43,205 nt of DNA from Pseudomonas gingeri (GTDB taxonomy: Bacteria; Pseudomonadota; Gammaproteobacteria; Pseudomonadales; Pseudomonadaceae). A program made the position numbers and the translations under genes. The stretch is from assembly GCF_013386165.1 (NCBI RefSeq), contig NZ_JACAOS010000020.1, forward strand, positions 1-43,205. The letters run 5' to 3'. The notes beneath the pieces were generated by a model. That model saw nothing but the letters and a program-made list of their open reading frames with translations, ran no database searches and was not told the origin of the DNA. Below are positions 15,840 to 24,878 of the stretch, piece after piece; within the stretch, counting starts at the first letter, position 1, and each line of letters begins with the position of its first letter.

Positions 15840-16171
15840 TTCGCATCGACGCGATCTGGCTCGCCACCGAGCCGATGGACATGCGCGCCGGCACCGAAAC
15901 GGCGTTAGCCCGGGTCATTACCGTTTTCGGTGCGGCGAAGCCGCACTGCGTTTATCTGTTCGCCAATCGCCGCGCCAATCGGATGAAAGTTCTGGTGCAT
16001 GACGGCGTGGGTATCTGGCTTGCGGCGCGAAGGCTGAACCAGGGCAAGTTTCACTGGCCAGGTATTCGGCACGGCTCGGAGGTCGAACTCGACAGCGAGC
16101 AACTTCAGGCCTTGGTGTTGGGGTTGCCTTGGCAACGAGTTGGCGCGGGCGGTGCGATCACAGTGCTTTAG
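15836..16171 (+). CDS. tnpB: IS66 TnpB (IS66 Orf2-like) protein
   Basis: This 111-residue protein has the IS66 Orf2 family pattern: MDMRAGTETALARV near residue 14, YLFANRRANRMKVLVHDGVGIWLAARRL at 39-66 and FHWPG near 72. It starts with GTG overlapping the tnpA stop (GTGA), indicating coupled translation. Its biochemical role in transposition is not settled. Confidence 0.9.
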   Translation: MIRIDAIWLATEPMDMRAGTETALARVITVFGAAKPHCVYLFANRRANRMKVLVHDGVGIWLAARRLNQGKFHWPGIRHGSEVELDSEQLQALVLGLPWQRVGAGGAITVL

Positions 16172-16232
16172 CACCTGCCATTAGCCCATCGGTTTATCGC
16201 CGCTGATCGCCCGCTCTGGCACAATCAGCCGC

Positions 16233-17777
16233 ATGACTTCCTTGCCCAACCTCGATCAGATGACACCGGAGCAGCTTCGCGCCTTAGCCGAACAAGCTAT
16301 GCAGTTGCTGTCCCAGGTCGACACGATGGGCCAGAAAATCCAACGTCTTGAAACGGTCAACGAGCAACTTGCTCACGAGAGAGCCATCCTCAAGCGACAC
16401 AAGTTCGCTAAGCGTAGCGAGCAACTGAGCCCCGACCAAGGCAGTCTGCTCGACGATCTGCTCGATACCAATATCGCAGCTATCGAAGCCGAACTGAAGG
16501 CAGCCATTCCGCCAGCCGCACCGGCCGAGCCACGTCAGAAGCCCAAGCGTGTCCCACTGCCGTCGCAGTTTCCTCGCATAGTGATCCATCACGAACCGCA
16601 AGACACCCAGTGCGCCTGTGGCTGTCAGCTTCAGCGTATCGGTGAGGATGTCAGCGAGAAGCTCGATTACACCCCGGGTGTGTTCACCGTTGAGCAGCAT
16701 GTGCGTGGAAAATGGACGTGCCGCAAGTGCGAAACACTGATCCAGGCGCCTGTACCGGCCCAAGTGATCGACAAGGGCATCCCGACCGCAGGCCTGTTGG
16801 CTCATGTGATGGTGGCGAAGTTCGCCGACCATTTGCCGCTGTACCGGCAGGAGAATATTTTTGGTCGGGCCGGGCTAGCGATTGCCCGCTCGACACTGGC
16901 GCAATGGGTCGGACAGACCGGTGTGCAACTTCAGCCTCTGGTCGATGCGCTGCGTGAACAAGTGTTGGCCCAGAGCGTGATCCACGCCGATGAGACTCCG
17001 GTTCAGATGCTTGCGCCAGGCGAGAAGAAAACTCATCGCGCTTACGTCTGGGCCTACTGCACCACGCCGTTTTCGGCACTCAAAGCTGTGGTTTATGACT
17101 TCAGTCCCAGCCGTGCAGGCGAGCATGCGCGCAACTTCCTTGGGCAGTGGGACGGCAAGTTGGTATGCGACGATTTCGCTGGCTACAAAGCCGGTTTTGA
17201 GAAAGGCATCACCGAAATTGGCTGCATGGCCCACGCCCGCCGCAAGTTCTTCGATCTGCACGTGGCGAACAAAAGCCAACTGGCTGAACAAGTGCTGTAC
17301 TCGATTGGCGGCTTGTACGAAGTCGAACGTCAAGCTCGGGACATGAGCGATGAGGATCGCTGGCGAATACGCCAGGAAAAGGCTGCACCAATAATCAAAG
17401 CACTGCATGATTGGATGCTGGCCCAGCGCGATCTTGTGCCCAATGGATCAGCAACGGCCAAAGCCCTGGATTACAGCCTTAAACGCTGGGTAGCGCTGAC
17501 GCGCTACCTGGAGGACGGGGCTGTGCCCATCGACAACAACCAGGTCGAAAACCAGATCCGGCCGTGGGCACTTGGACGCTCAAACTGGTTGTTTGCCGGA
17601 TCGCTTCGCAGTGGCAAACGCGCGGCTGCGATCATGAGTCTGATCCAGTCGGCACGCATGAACGGGCATGATCCGTATGCCTATCTGAAAGACGTGCTGA
17701 CACGGCTGCCGACGCAGCGGGCGAGTGAGATTGGGCAACTGCTACCGCATCAGTGGGTGGCCGCAGAAACCACGTAA
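16233..17777 (+). CDS. tnpC: IS66 TnpC transposase
   Basis: This 514-residue transposase has an N-terminal coiled-coil/leucine-rich part (about 10-60), a zinc-binding segment with CACGC and CRKC pairs (about 127-165), and the DDE catalytic domain. The candidate acidic residues are Asp in VIHADETPVQML, Asp in LVCDDFAGYKA and Glu in NNQVENQIRPWALGRSNWLF. The length matches full-size IS66 transposases. The frame is intact, so the element may still be functional if its ends are. Confidence 0.93.
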   Translation: MTSLPNLDQMTPEQLRALAEQAMQLLSQVDTMGQKIQRLETVNEQLAHERAILKRHKFAKRSEQLSPDQGSLLDDLLDTNIAAIEAELKAAIPPAAPAEPRQKPKRVPLPSQFPRIVIHHEPQDTQCACGCQLQRIGEDVSEKLDYTPGVFTVEQHVRGKWTCRKCETLIQAPVPAQVIDKGIPTAGLLAHVMVAKFADHLPLYRQENIFGRAGLAIARSTLAQWVGQTGVQLQPLVDALREQVLAQSVIHADETPVQMLAPGEKKTHRAYVWAYCTTPFSALKAVVYDFSPSRAGEHARNFLGQWDGKLVCDDFAGYKAGFEKGITEIGCMAHARRKFFDLHVANKSQLAEQVLYSIGGLYEVERQARDMSDEDRWRIRQEKAAPIIKALHDWMLAQRDLVPNGSATAKALDYSLKRWVALTRYLEDGAVPIDNNQVENQIRPWALGRSNWLFAGSLRSGKRAAAIMSLIQSARMNGHDPYAYLKDVLTRLPTQRASEIGQLLPHQWVAAETT

Positions 17778-17832
17778 GCCCCGATGCTTTGAGACTTACA
17801 AGGATGACGCAATTAAGGGAGTAGTCATAACG

Positions 17833-18450
17833 ATGATTTTGGTTGTTGAAGGTATCAGCGCCAGCGGGAAAACCACTTGGTGCACTAAGCATGGAGGGCA
17901 ACATGTCATTCCTGAAAACGGCCGTTTTGAAAACGAGCCGGATCGAATAAAGGATCCAGCGGGAGCAGCAGCTTTTTGGGCAGAGCGAAACGTGGATCGC
18001 TGGCAAGCGGCGCTGGCCATGGAAGACATTTCTTCGTGGGCTTTGTGTGACAGTGACCCTCTCAAGCTCCACTACATTTGGAGCCTTTGGCAGATCGGCG
18101 AGGCGAGCGAACACGACTGGCGAATAGAGTTGGACGCCACAAGAGAAACTATCGCACAGGGACGTATTGGCTTTGCTGACTATTACATTATTGGCTGCAT
18201 AGAGCCTCAGCTCGCGCGCGAACGAGCCAAAGCAGACACCACCCGTCGCCGGAGTAAGTTCGAGCTACACGTGCGCCTCCAACATGCTCTGCTGACCTGG
18301 TACTCAGCTATGAATGAAGTGCTTCCCGGCAGAGTGCAATTTGGCTTTCCTTCAGAAATGCCAACCTTGAAAAGCATTGATGGAAGGTATGCGGTGGCGG
18401 CCTTTGATCAAATGATCGCATCGCTCCCACGACCTACTCACACCTCTTAG
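17833..18450 (+). CDS. P-loop nucleotide kinase-like protein
   Basis: This 205-residue soluble protein starts MILVVEGISASGKTTW; the Walker A GISASGKTT is at 7-15, as in small-molecule or nucleoside kinases of the AAA_18/AAA_33 type. Basic residues around RERAKADTTRRRSKFELH (about 137-154) could form the lid. The start at 17833 is chosen because Walker A then falls in its usual place and AAGGGAG lies upstream. Its specific substrate is not evident. It directly follows the IS66 element and has no obvious operon partner, so it is probably cargo of a mobile region. Confidence 0.6.
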   Translation: MILVVEGISASGKTTWCTKHGGQHVIPENGRFENEPDRIKDPAGAAAFWAERNVDRWQAALAMEDISSWALCDSDPLKLHYIWSLWQIGEASEHDWRIELDATRETIAQGRIGFADYYIIGCIEPQLARERAKADTTRRRSKFELHVRLQHALLTWYSAMNEVLPGRVQFGFPSEMPTLKSIDGRYAVAAFDQMIASLPRPTHTS

Positions 18451-19019
18451 CGAGACGGAGCCTTATAGAAGTTGGAAGCGGATCGATGTGAGGGCGAAGT
18501 AAAGATGTGTTCGCCATCCGCTTACCGTGAGGCAGCGGTAACTCGATGACATCGGTGCAGACAATCTATGTGGGCACTACCGTTATCTGCTAGTGATGGA
18601 CTAGCCAGTTAAAGCTAGGACGAGGTTCGCAAGCTGAAGTGATTACCCTGGGGAGTGGACGCGGGCTACCAGGATAGCTCGTGAAACGGTAGTCACCCTT
18701 AGTGCCGGTATCGACCAGAGGTGTTGCTCGAACAGCTACTCCTCCACGGCTAGCCTTACTGTTATGAGCGCGCTCAATCAGGGGTAGTGTTGGCTATCCC
18801 ATCGGCCACTGATTGCATCCAACCCGCTCATTTCGTTTTCGTTTGCTTCCTGTTGAGAGATCGAAGAAAGATCTTTAGTATATCCGCTCTTTGGGCAGAA
18901 ATTAACCAGAAACACCTATACTTCTGTATTTAAACCTAAGTGGTAGACTCGACCTCCCGAGGATCAATGCAAAAAAAACCTGAAACCTACCACCTAAATA
19001 TATTTAGTGAAAAAATCAT
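18451..19019. other. Intergenic region, no gene supported
   Basis: Nothing in six frames looks like a protein. There is an imperfect inverted repeat near 18470-18525 (GAAGCGGAT / ATCCGCTT). Base composition shifts to markedly AT-rich from about 18850 rightward, marking the junction with the YiiX-like gene segment. Confidence 0.45.
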
Positions 19020-19634
19020 TCAGCAGTTAGAATATTTAAACCAATCTTCAACTGGAATATCATATGACTCATACGAAATAAGATACCCTATAAAAAAACC
19101 AAAAATCTTGTCCTTAGCAATATCTTCCGGAGAAAATATTTCTGGTTTAAAAATTATCGCAGCGGACTCCTCGATGATTCCAACGCTTATAAATGCGGCA
19201 ACAACGAGTTCCGAACAAAAATAAACAGCCCTATCTACTGACAGTGGCTTAAGCTTCCCATCAAAATATTTTCTTATATCGGTCATTACATTAGCATGAT
19301 TTTGGATTTTCCTTTTTTCGTATTTCTTAATGCCCTGCTTATTGAATTTCTTGTCAAGTTGAGCGTTGGCGAATTTCTTTAACGCTTCAAGTCGTGCTGG
19401 ACTCCAAGTCTCTGTGTGACGAAGCACCGCGACATGTGCATACTCCTCAAGCAGCGAACTGACGGTCGTTAACTTTACTCCAGCAGTAGAGGCTTCAAAA
19501 ATACTAGTATCATCTAAGCAAATTGCCGCATGCGCATAGCCGCTAGAAAGTAGATCCCCTTTATCACGGTACTCCGGTACATAACATAGGAGGACATCAC
19601 CACCTAAAATATCGTCGTGTTCTAAAATTTTCAT
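19020..19634 (-). CDS. YiiX-like permuted papain-fold (NlpC/P60 superfamily) protein
   Basis: This 204-residue AT-rich gene encodes a predicted cysteine hydrolase of the circularly permuted NlpC/P60 (YiiX/YaeF/LRAT-like) group. The catalytic His is in SGYAHAAICL (about 35), an acidic residue is in SIFEAS, and the catalytic Cys is in VYFCSELVVAAF (about 138), in the His-before-Cys order of permuted members. Such proteins act on amide or thioester bonds of peptidoglycan, lipids or proteins; the substrate here is unknown. No signal peptide is apparent. The ATG at 19634 overlaps the stop of an upstream open frame (ATGA), so it was probably the second gene of a pair. Composition unlike its neighbours suggests horizontal acquisition. 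Confidence 0.65.
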   Translation of the reverse strand: MKILEHDDILGGDVLLCYVPEYRDKGDLLSSGYAHAAICLDDTSIFEASTAGVKLTTVSSLLEEYAHVAVLRHTETWSPARLEALKKFANAQLDKKFNKQGIKKYEKRKIQNHANVMTDIRKYFDGKLKPLSVDRAVYFCSELVVAAFISVGIIEESAAIIFKPEIFSPEDIAKDKIFGFFIGYLISYESYDIPVEDWFKYSNC

Positions 19635-19843
19635 AACCATTCCACTCCACAGCCATCTGAACTAGATGGAGAGTCTAAATTGCCTGGAGGGCAATGGCTA
19701 CTAACTATTAAGCTCTTTTCATCTGTTGTGCCCTTAATGCCACCTGGCCTCTGTCTTCCGCAGTTGCTATTGCTTCTAGATATGGATAATGTGTGTCCGC
19801 CGCTAGGGCACCTGCGTCTGTTGTTGGAATGCGGAGACTTCGT
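19631..19843 (-). pseudogene. 3' remnant of a gene translationally coupled to the YiiX-like gene
   Basis: An open frame of 70 codons on the minus strand ends in a TGA that overlaps the ATG of the YiiX-like gene. It has no ATG or well-placed GTG/TTG start and follows an in-frame stop, so it looks like the surviving 3' end of a longer gene. The product is rich in Ser, Gly, Arg and Cys (four Cys) and ends GCGVEWL. I do not recognise a family. Pairing with a YiiX-like hydrolase could mean an effector or secreted-protein module, but that is inference. Confidence 0.4.
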
Positions 19844-19964
19844 TCAATTCAATCATTAGTACGCCTTGGTTAACGGTGAGTCTATGCCGCAGACCGATGA
19901 CTCGAAGATGCTGTTTAGCACCCCGGAGGTTGGTTACTTCGCGAATCGGCACCCTAGCCCTTAG

Positions 19965-20570
19965 TTACCTACGCCCTTTAAGCTTCAACGCTTTCGTCCG
20001 ACTCCCACAGGTCGCCATGGAACACCATCTCCGCTTGTGGTTTTTCGAGGTGTCGATAAAAAGCCAGGTACACCCCTCACACTGCTTGATCTTTGCAACC
20101 AAAGCACCGCTGAGTAGCTCGTTCAAACCGAGTGCCAGCCGTTGCCCAATCGTCTCCAAACCCAAACTTGAGGGAGTCGTCCCCCATCGCACGGTACCTG
20201 ACTCATGGAATCGTAGAGCGGCAGTAGAGATCGCTTTCTGGATTGATAGCTCGATGGTTTTCCAGTCATCTTCGGGAGGGCCTTCGTTCTGAATGAGGAT
20301 CGCCAGAGATCTGAATGCCGCTTCACGCCACGACACTAAATCAGCCAATGCTTTCTCAGACTCGTATGGTGCGACCTCTGCCTCCGATGAGAGCAAATCA
20401 AATTCTGCTTCGTTGATGAGGTTTGCCGCCAGGGCCCATGTCAAAACCGTAGAGTAACTCGTGAGCCGGTTGTGGCTTGAGCCTCTGCCACCGAAATCGA
20501 CAGTGTTGAGGAAGTCGAGCACGAGATGACCGGCTACAAAAGCTCCTTTGGGCCACTTGTAAACAACCAT
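19965..20570 (-). CDS. CGNR zinc-finger / ABATE-domain protein, probable regulator
   Basis: This 201-residue protein has an N-terminal ABATE (DUF1470) region beginning HLVLDFLNTVDFGG (about 15-28) and a C-terminal CGNR-type zinc finger: Cys-x2-Cys in CEGCTWLFIDTSKNHKRR followed by WCSMATCGSR (about 164-191). The family signature CGNR reads CGSR here. Such proteins are thought to be DNA-binding stress-linked regulators. A strong GGGAGGA ribosome binding site precedes the ATG. It has no clear operon partner. Confidence 0.85.
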   Translation of the reverse strand: MVVYKWPKGAFVAGHLVLDFLNTVDFGGRGSSHNRLTSYSTVLTWALAANLINEAEFDLLSSEAEVAPYESEKALADLVSWREAAFRSLAILIQNEGPPEDDWKTIELSIQKAISTAALRFHESGTVRWGTTPSSLGLETIGQRLALGLNELLSGALVAKIKQCEGCTWLFIDTSKNHKRRWCSMATCGSRTKALKLKGRR

Positions 20571-20628
20571 ACCGTCCTCCCTGGTGTTGGCAATGTTAGG
20601 CTAGCGAGAGCGAGGGCCTGGAATTGGG

Positions 20629-20781
20629 TCAGGATCCGGCGCCTAACCGCGAAAGCGTTGTGCCGCAGTCGGGTTGATTCAGGCGAGTCGTCAGGCGTGC
20701 ATCTTCACGCTCGGTCAGCTCGCGATCGACCATCAGGCCCAGTCGCTCCTCAAAGCTGAGATCGTTGATGTCCGGTGTTGC
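20629..20781 (-). pseudogene. IS21-family istB remnant
   Basis: A 50-codon open frame encodes ATPDINDLSFEERLGLMVDR followed by ELTEREDARLTTRL, which matches the N-terminal region of IstB ATP-binding helper proteins of IS21 elements. It begins straight after an in-frame TAA and loses similarity after about 38 codons. The rest of istB, the partner istA and the element ends are absent, so this is a decayed scar of an IS21-type insertion. Confidence 0.7.
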
Positions 20782-20811
20782 TTAAGCCCTGTGAATACGC
20801 ATTTTTTGTTT

Positions 20812-22713
20812 CTACATCTCAACCTGCGTGCCCAGCTCTATAACTCGGTTCAGCGGCAGGTTGAAGTATTTAAGGTTGCTGTTGGCATTCCTCAACAAAA
20901 AGGCAAACAGGCTTTGTCGCCAGCGAGCCATACCGATACGCTTGGCCGAAACTACTGTCTCACGGCTAAGGAAATAGGTGGTACACATTGAACTGAAATT
21001 CAGTTGACTCAGGTTGCAAAGACTCAAGGCTGCGGGTACATCAGGCTCCTCAACAAAACCAAAGTGCAGGCTGACTCGGAAGAACCCTTCACCATAAGCT
21101 TCAACCTCGAATCTCCGATTCGCCGCTACACGCGGACTGTCCTCGGTCACAACAGTGAGCAACACTACCTGCTCATGCAAAACCTGGTTATGCAGCAAAT
21201 TGTGCAAGAGCGCATGAGGGACACCATCAGTCCTGGCAGTCAGAAATACCGCCGTACCGTGCACCCGATGGGGCAGTTGCGAACGGATACTGCTGATGAA
21301 AAGAGGTAGAGAAAGAGCAGTCTCATCTAGCCTCTCCACAATGATCTTCCTTCCTAGCTTCCAAGTCGTCATCAATATGAAAAGTCCAATGCCCGCGATG
21401 ACAGGGAAGGCCCCCCCCTGAAGAATCTTCGACGCATTGGCCGCAAAGTAAAGGCTGTCCACCAGCAGCAAACCGAGAAGCATCGGAATTGCCAACCAGC
21501 GAGGTGTTTTCCATACGAGTAGGACTACTGCTGAGGACAAGATTGTGGTGATCAACATCGTACCCGTCACAGCGACCCCATAAGCAGCCGCCAAAGCGCT
21601 GGAAGATTCGAAGCCGATGACGAGCAGCACAACGCCGACCATCAGCGCCCAGTTGACCGTCCCAATATAAATCTGCCCTTGTTCTTGGCTTGAGGTGTGC
21701 TGGATAAACATACGAGGGATATAGCCCAGCTGAATAGCTTGGCAGGTCATGGAAAAAGCCCCGGAAATTACTGCTTGAGAGGCGATAATGGTTGCTAGCG
21801 TAGAGAGTCCTACCATCGGTAGAAGCGCCCAGCTAGGCGCCAAAAGATAGAAAGGATTGCTTACCGCCTCAGGGTTTTCCAAGATCAAGGCGCCTTGACC
21901 GAAATAATTCAACACCAATCCAGGCAATACCAAGATGAACCACGCATGAGCAATTGGCTTGCGGCCAAAGTGGCCCATGTCGGCATACAGCGCTTCAGCA
22001 CCGGTCAACGACAGTACAACGGCTCCCAGGATGGTCACCCCCATCCCAAGGTGAGCAACAAAGAACTTCACCGCCCATACAGGATTGACTGCTTGCAGCA
22101 CTTCCGGACGCTGCAAAATGCCGTAGATCCCCATCGCCCCTAAAATCAGAAACCATAGCACCATGACTGGGCCGAACAGAATGCCGATTCGGGCCGTACC
22201 GTGTTTCTGTATCAAGAACAGCGCTACCAGCACGATCAAGGACAAGGGTACTATCCAGTGCTCTATGCCATCAAAGGCAAGTTGGAGCCCTTCAACCGCA
22301 GACAGCACCGAGATGGCCGGGGTAATCATACTGTCACCATAGAAAAGCGCCGCGCCGAATAGGCCAAGCAGCACCAACACCTTACTAAAGTTTGGATAGG
22401 GTGCAGTTGCACGACGGGCCAATGCTGTTAATGCCATGATGCCGCCCTCGCCCTGGTTATTGGCACGAAGGAGAAACGAGACATATTTAAACGAGACTAC
22501 CCAGATTAGCGACCAGAAGATCAACGAGAGAATGCCCAAAACGCCATCGTGGCTGGTCGGTACGCCGTAGTGAGCAGCGAATACCTCTTTGAGGGTATAG
22601 AGGGGGCTAGTGCCAATATCTCCGTACACGACCCCTATTGCGGATATTAGGAGGCCAACCATAGAGTGTTTGGCTTTAGGTTCTTCAGGTAAGTGTATCG
22701 CTGCGTCGGTCAA
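20812..22713 (-). CDS. kup: Kup low-affinity potassium uptake transporter
   Basis: This 633-residue Kup/HAK/KT potassium transporter has the family's N-terminal signature GVVYGDIGTSPLYTLKEVF (about 27-45), about 12 membrane helices over residues 20-450 and a C-terminal cytosolic domain. It imports K+ driven by the proton gradient. The best start is a TTG at 22713, with GAGAAG six bases upstream; no ATG lies close enough to retain the conserved N-terminus. A run of eight G in the coding strand (21411-21418) lies in the Gly-Gly-Ala segment near residue 432. Pseudomonads usually carry a chromosomal kup elsewhere, so this may be an extra copy moved with the accessory region. Confidence 0.93.
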   Translation of the reverse strand: MTDAAIHLPEEPKAKHSMVGLLISAIGVVYGDIGTSPLYTLKEVFAAHYGVPTSHDGVLGILSLIFWSLIWVVSFKYVSFLLRANNQGEGGIMALTALARRATAPYPNFSKVLVLLGLFGAALFYGDSMITPAISVLSAVEGLQLAFDGIEHWIVPLSLIVLVALFLIQKHGTARIGILFGPVMVLWFLILGAMGIYGILQRPEVLQAVNPVWAVKFFVAHLGMGVTILGAVVLSLTGAEALYADMGHFGRKPIAHAWFILVLPGLVLNYFGQGALILENPEAVSNPFYLLAPSWALLPMVGLSTLATIIASQAVISGAFSMTCQAIQLGYIPRMFIQHTSSQEQGQIYIGTVNWALMVGVVLLVIGFESSSALAAAYGVAVTGTMLITTILSSAVVLLVWKTPRWLAIPMLLGLLLVDSLYFAANASKILQGGAFPVIAGIGLFILMTTWKLGRKIIVERLDETALSLPLFISSIRSQLPHRVHGTAVFLTARTDGVPHALLHNLLHNQVLHEQVVLLTVVTEDSPRVAANRRFEVEAYGEGFFRVSLHFGFVEEPDVPAALSLCNLSQLNFSSMCTTYFLSRETVVSAKRIGMARWRQSLFAFLLRNANSNLKYFNLPLNRVIELGTQVEM

Positions 22714-23179
22714 TTTTTACTTCTCGAATATTGCTGGCCAAACCGTATTCCGTGCTTAGGTAACACAGCTCTCAGCGCAGTTTTGAGGATTATTAGTTAA
22801 ATTAAAAACTCTAAATAGTGCAGTCGATACCCTTTCACTACAAAGCCATTTTCTCTCTTCTAAGGCATCAGATATTATTCAGATCATCCCTAAGAAATAT
22901 TTCTAATCGATTCAAGATGCAGATTAAAAAAGGCTTTCGAAACAACTCGAAAGCCTAATTGGTCAGAGAGAAAAATGGCGACCAACCGACCAAACACTGC
23001 ATTGCACAATGAAAGGGCTTCACCCTCCAACCATCAACCTTTAACCGTGAACTCTCCCAAGAGACTATGCCCCAAAAAAAATTCAACTTTATATTCAAAC
23101 ATGTGAAATATCACAAGCTATTTGGTACACCGCCAACAGACCTACAGACACACGTATTGACGTGTCGCTTACTAAGAAA
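22714..23179. other. Intergenic region holding the kup promoter region and a terminator
   Basis: This AT-rich stretch has no supported gene. It contains the terminator at 22926-22956 (listed separately). The part from 22714 to 22925 should contain the kup promoter, though I cannot pick a convincing -35/-10 pair. Confidence 0.45.
22926..22956 (-). terminator. Intrinsic terminator
   Basis: A perfect 10-bp stem (AGGCTTTCGA / TCGAAAGCCT) with a 6-nt loop is followed on the minus strand by a run of T. It would end leftward transcription of the DUF1937 gene before the kup promoter. Confidence 0.8.
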
Positions 23180-23536
23180 TTAGCTGAACTCTGCTGAAAC
23201 ATTTGACCACAAACTTACTTTCTGGCCACGACTCTCAAAAAATTCGATCTCCCGCTTTATTCCAGAGCTTAAATCCCAACCGGGTAGATCAAGGATGATG
23301 AGCTCTTCCATGACGTCCATGAAAACGGCGTCAACCGGGCCCCATAGCTTGCCAATGGCAGCATTGTCCTTGCCTTCAAAAGTCAAGTTAATCGGGTGAG
23401 ACATCGACACTTGACTAAACACCGCGTTACCAGACTCTACAATAGTCGCCGCGATTTTGTTGCACTGCATGTAGCGGTCATGGGTGACTGATTTGTCAGC
23501 ATGACTGTACGGACAAGCTAGAAAGATCTTTCTCAT
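23180..23536 (-). CDS. DUF1937 family protein (nucleoside deoxyribosyltransferase-like fold)
   Basis: This 118-residue protein fits DUF1937: IFLACPYSHADKSV at the start, a region around FSQVSMSHPINL (about 40-51), VDAVFMDVMEELIIL (about 68-82), and GWDLSSGIKREIEFFESRGQ near the end. The fold resembles nucleoside 2-deoxyribosyltransferases, but members have no firmly assigned activity and often occur in phages and islands. AGAGG precedes the ATG. It appears to be a single-gene unit ended by the terminator near 22926. Confidence 0.75.
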   Translation of the reverse strand: MRKIFLACPYSHADKSVTHDRYMQCNKIAATIVESGNAVFSQVSMSHPINLTFEGKDNAAIGKLWGPVDAVFMDVMEELIILDLPGWDLSSGIKREIEFFESRGQKVSLWSNVSAEFS

Positions 23537-24090
23537 TGCTACCTCTAAATAGTAGGGCGAGACGGACGCTCGCCTTAGGTTGGTTTTAATTCTTGAAGAA
23601 CGGGAACAGTAAACCCGGACTGACCTGGCTTCCTGAATGTGCGCCCTTCAAGACAAGCGCTTCATATCGGCCTTACGCCGCTAACCACCGACATCTTTTG
23701 CCGAAAGCGTCAGCACATCCGTGAATCTACTCGCCTAAAAACAGGAGATGACCCTGAAGACGGATGACCGCTTTTAGCCTTCAGCCATCGTAAAAAGAGC
23801 CGCGATCTATTGTTTTCACACCATTTAATAACCACTTCACGTGCCACTTAAGGTTTTTTTGTTGATTTGAATGTTGAAACCTCTAGAATCAGTCAATATT
23901 TTCAAGTTATGTTGCTCAAATCCTTTATGGCCACTGAGACAGGCATGTGAAGCTGTCTCGACGGTATCTCAAACCCCAGGAAGCAATCCTGGCCCCCCCC
24001 CGTCAGCTGCGTTACCGCTGCGGAAATGGTGTACCTCGGTAACGCCAATGCACCAGACTTGGGTACTGGCGTGACATTCGGAGAGTTGGC
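23537..24090. other. Intergenic region upstream of the deoR-type gene
   Basis: I see no gene or RNA here that I can support. It must contain the promoter of the DeoR-family regulator on the right and that of the DUF1937 gene on the left. A nine-base C tract occurs at 23993-24001. The TTGACCG heptamer found in the divergent promoter at 32783-33408 is absent. Confidence 0.45.
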
Positions 24091-24870
24091 ATGCGCCCAA
24101 ATGAAAGAAGGCAACACATCCTCGAACTCCTGCGCCAACGCGAGCGAATATCAGTTGACGAGTTGGCAAGGACTCTCAGTACGTCTCAGGAAACCATTAG
24201 AAGAGACCTAACGGAGCTAGCCGATAATGGACAGATCACAAAGTTTCACGGCGGTGCTGCGCTGCCTCCAACGGGAGAACATGAAAACGCCTTTCAGACT
24301 CGTATGAACGAGTATTCTCAGGAGAAGCGCGCAGTCGCACGCTATGCAGCAGGTCTTTATCAACCTGGCGACAGTGTCCTTATCGACACAGGTACAACGA
24401 CTCTTTTTTTTGCGCAGGAACTAGCCAAGCTCAATCGAATCACTGTCATTACCAACTCGCTCCGCATTGCCGGCAGCATCGGAGCCAGTGGCAACAGAGT
24501 CTTCATGATCGGTGGGGAATATCGCCCTGAGTCGGAACAGAACATCGGTGCTCTGGCGATGGAACAGATCTCTCGCTTCAACGCCGAACACGCGGTCGTC
24601 ACGATCGGTGCCCTCAGCGCGGATGGAGCATTCGACTTCTCAATCGAAGAAGCAGAAATCACTCGGGCGATGATCGCCCGCACGCGTTACCTGACGGTTA
24701 TTGCCGATTCTTCAAAACTGGGGAAAAGAGCCCTTTTCCAAGTGTTCCCACTGGAGCGCATTGATCGACTCGTCATTGACCGCAAGCCAATGGGAGAGCT
24801 CGCGCAGGCGTTGGAAAATGCCCACGTAGAGGTACATGAGGCGCCAATGCTCAGTAAATCCGATTGGTAA
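24091..24870 (+). CDS. DeoR/GlpR-family transcriptional repressor
   Basis: This 259-residue regulator has a DeoR-type N-terminal helix-turn-helix (MRPNERRQHILELL, recognition helix around TSQETIRRDLTEL, about 3-57) and a C-terminal sugar-phosphate sensor domain (DTGTTTLFFAQEL about 91-103; IGGEYRPES about 139-147; ADSSKLGKRALFQV about 206-219). This subgroup includes GlpR, whose inducer is glycerol 3-phosphate. It stands at the edge of the kinase/flavoprotein/glycolysis cluster and most likely represses it, released by a phosphorylated intermediate. The start codon follows GGAG and is at the conserved family position. Confidence 0.88.
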   Translation: MRPNERRQHILELLRQRERISVDELARTLSTSQETIRRDLTELADNGQITKFHGGAALPPTGEHENAFQTRMNEYSQEKRAVARYAAGLYQPGDSVLIDTGTTTLFFAQELAKLNRITVITNSLRIAGSIGASGNRVFMIGGEYRPESEQNIGALAMEQISRFNAEHAVVTIGALSADGAFDFSIEEAEITRAMIARTRYLTVIADSSKLGKRALFQVFPLERIDRLVIDRKPMGELAQALENAHVEVHEAPMLSKSDW

Positions 24871-24878
24871 TAGGCGGT

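Larger units (their letters stand above)
15450..17808 (+). mobile_element. IS66-family insertion sequence (boundaries approximate)
   Basis: The three genes are in the classic IS66 order tnpA-tnpB-tnpC, all on the plus strand. I could not define matching terminal inverted repeats. The right end may be near GACTTAC at 17802-17808, but no equivalent GTAAGTC end is visible on the left, so one end may be lost or diverged. It separates the DMSP island from the mixed cargo to the right. The coding genes look intact. Confidence 0.75.

Noticed and set aside
888..17808. A composite transposon carrying the DMSP genes
   Set aside because: The flanking elements belong to different families (IS5 and IS66) with different ends, so they cannot mobilise the interval as a composite unit.
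23925..24010. A tRNA-like or small RNA gene before the deoR-type gene
   Set aside because: Some tRNA-end-like sequence occurs, but no cloverleaf, no proper T-arm and no CCA can be built.
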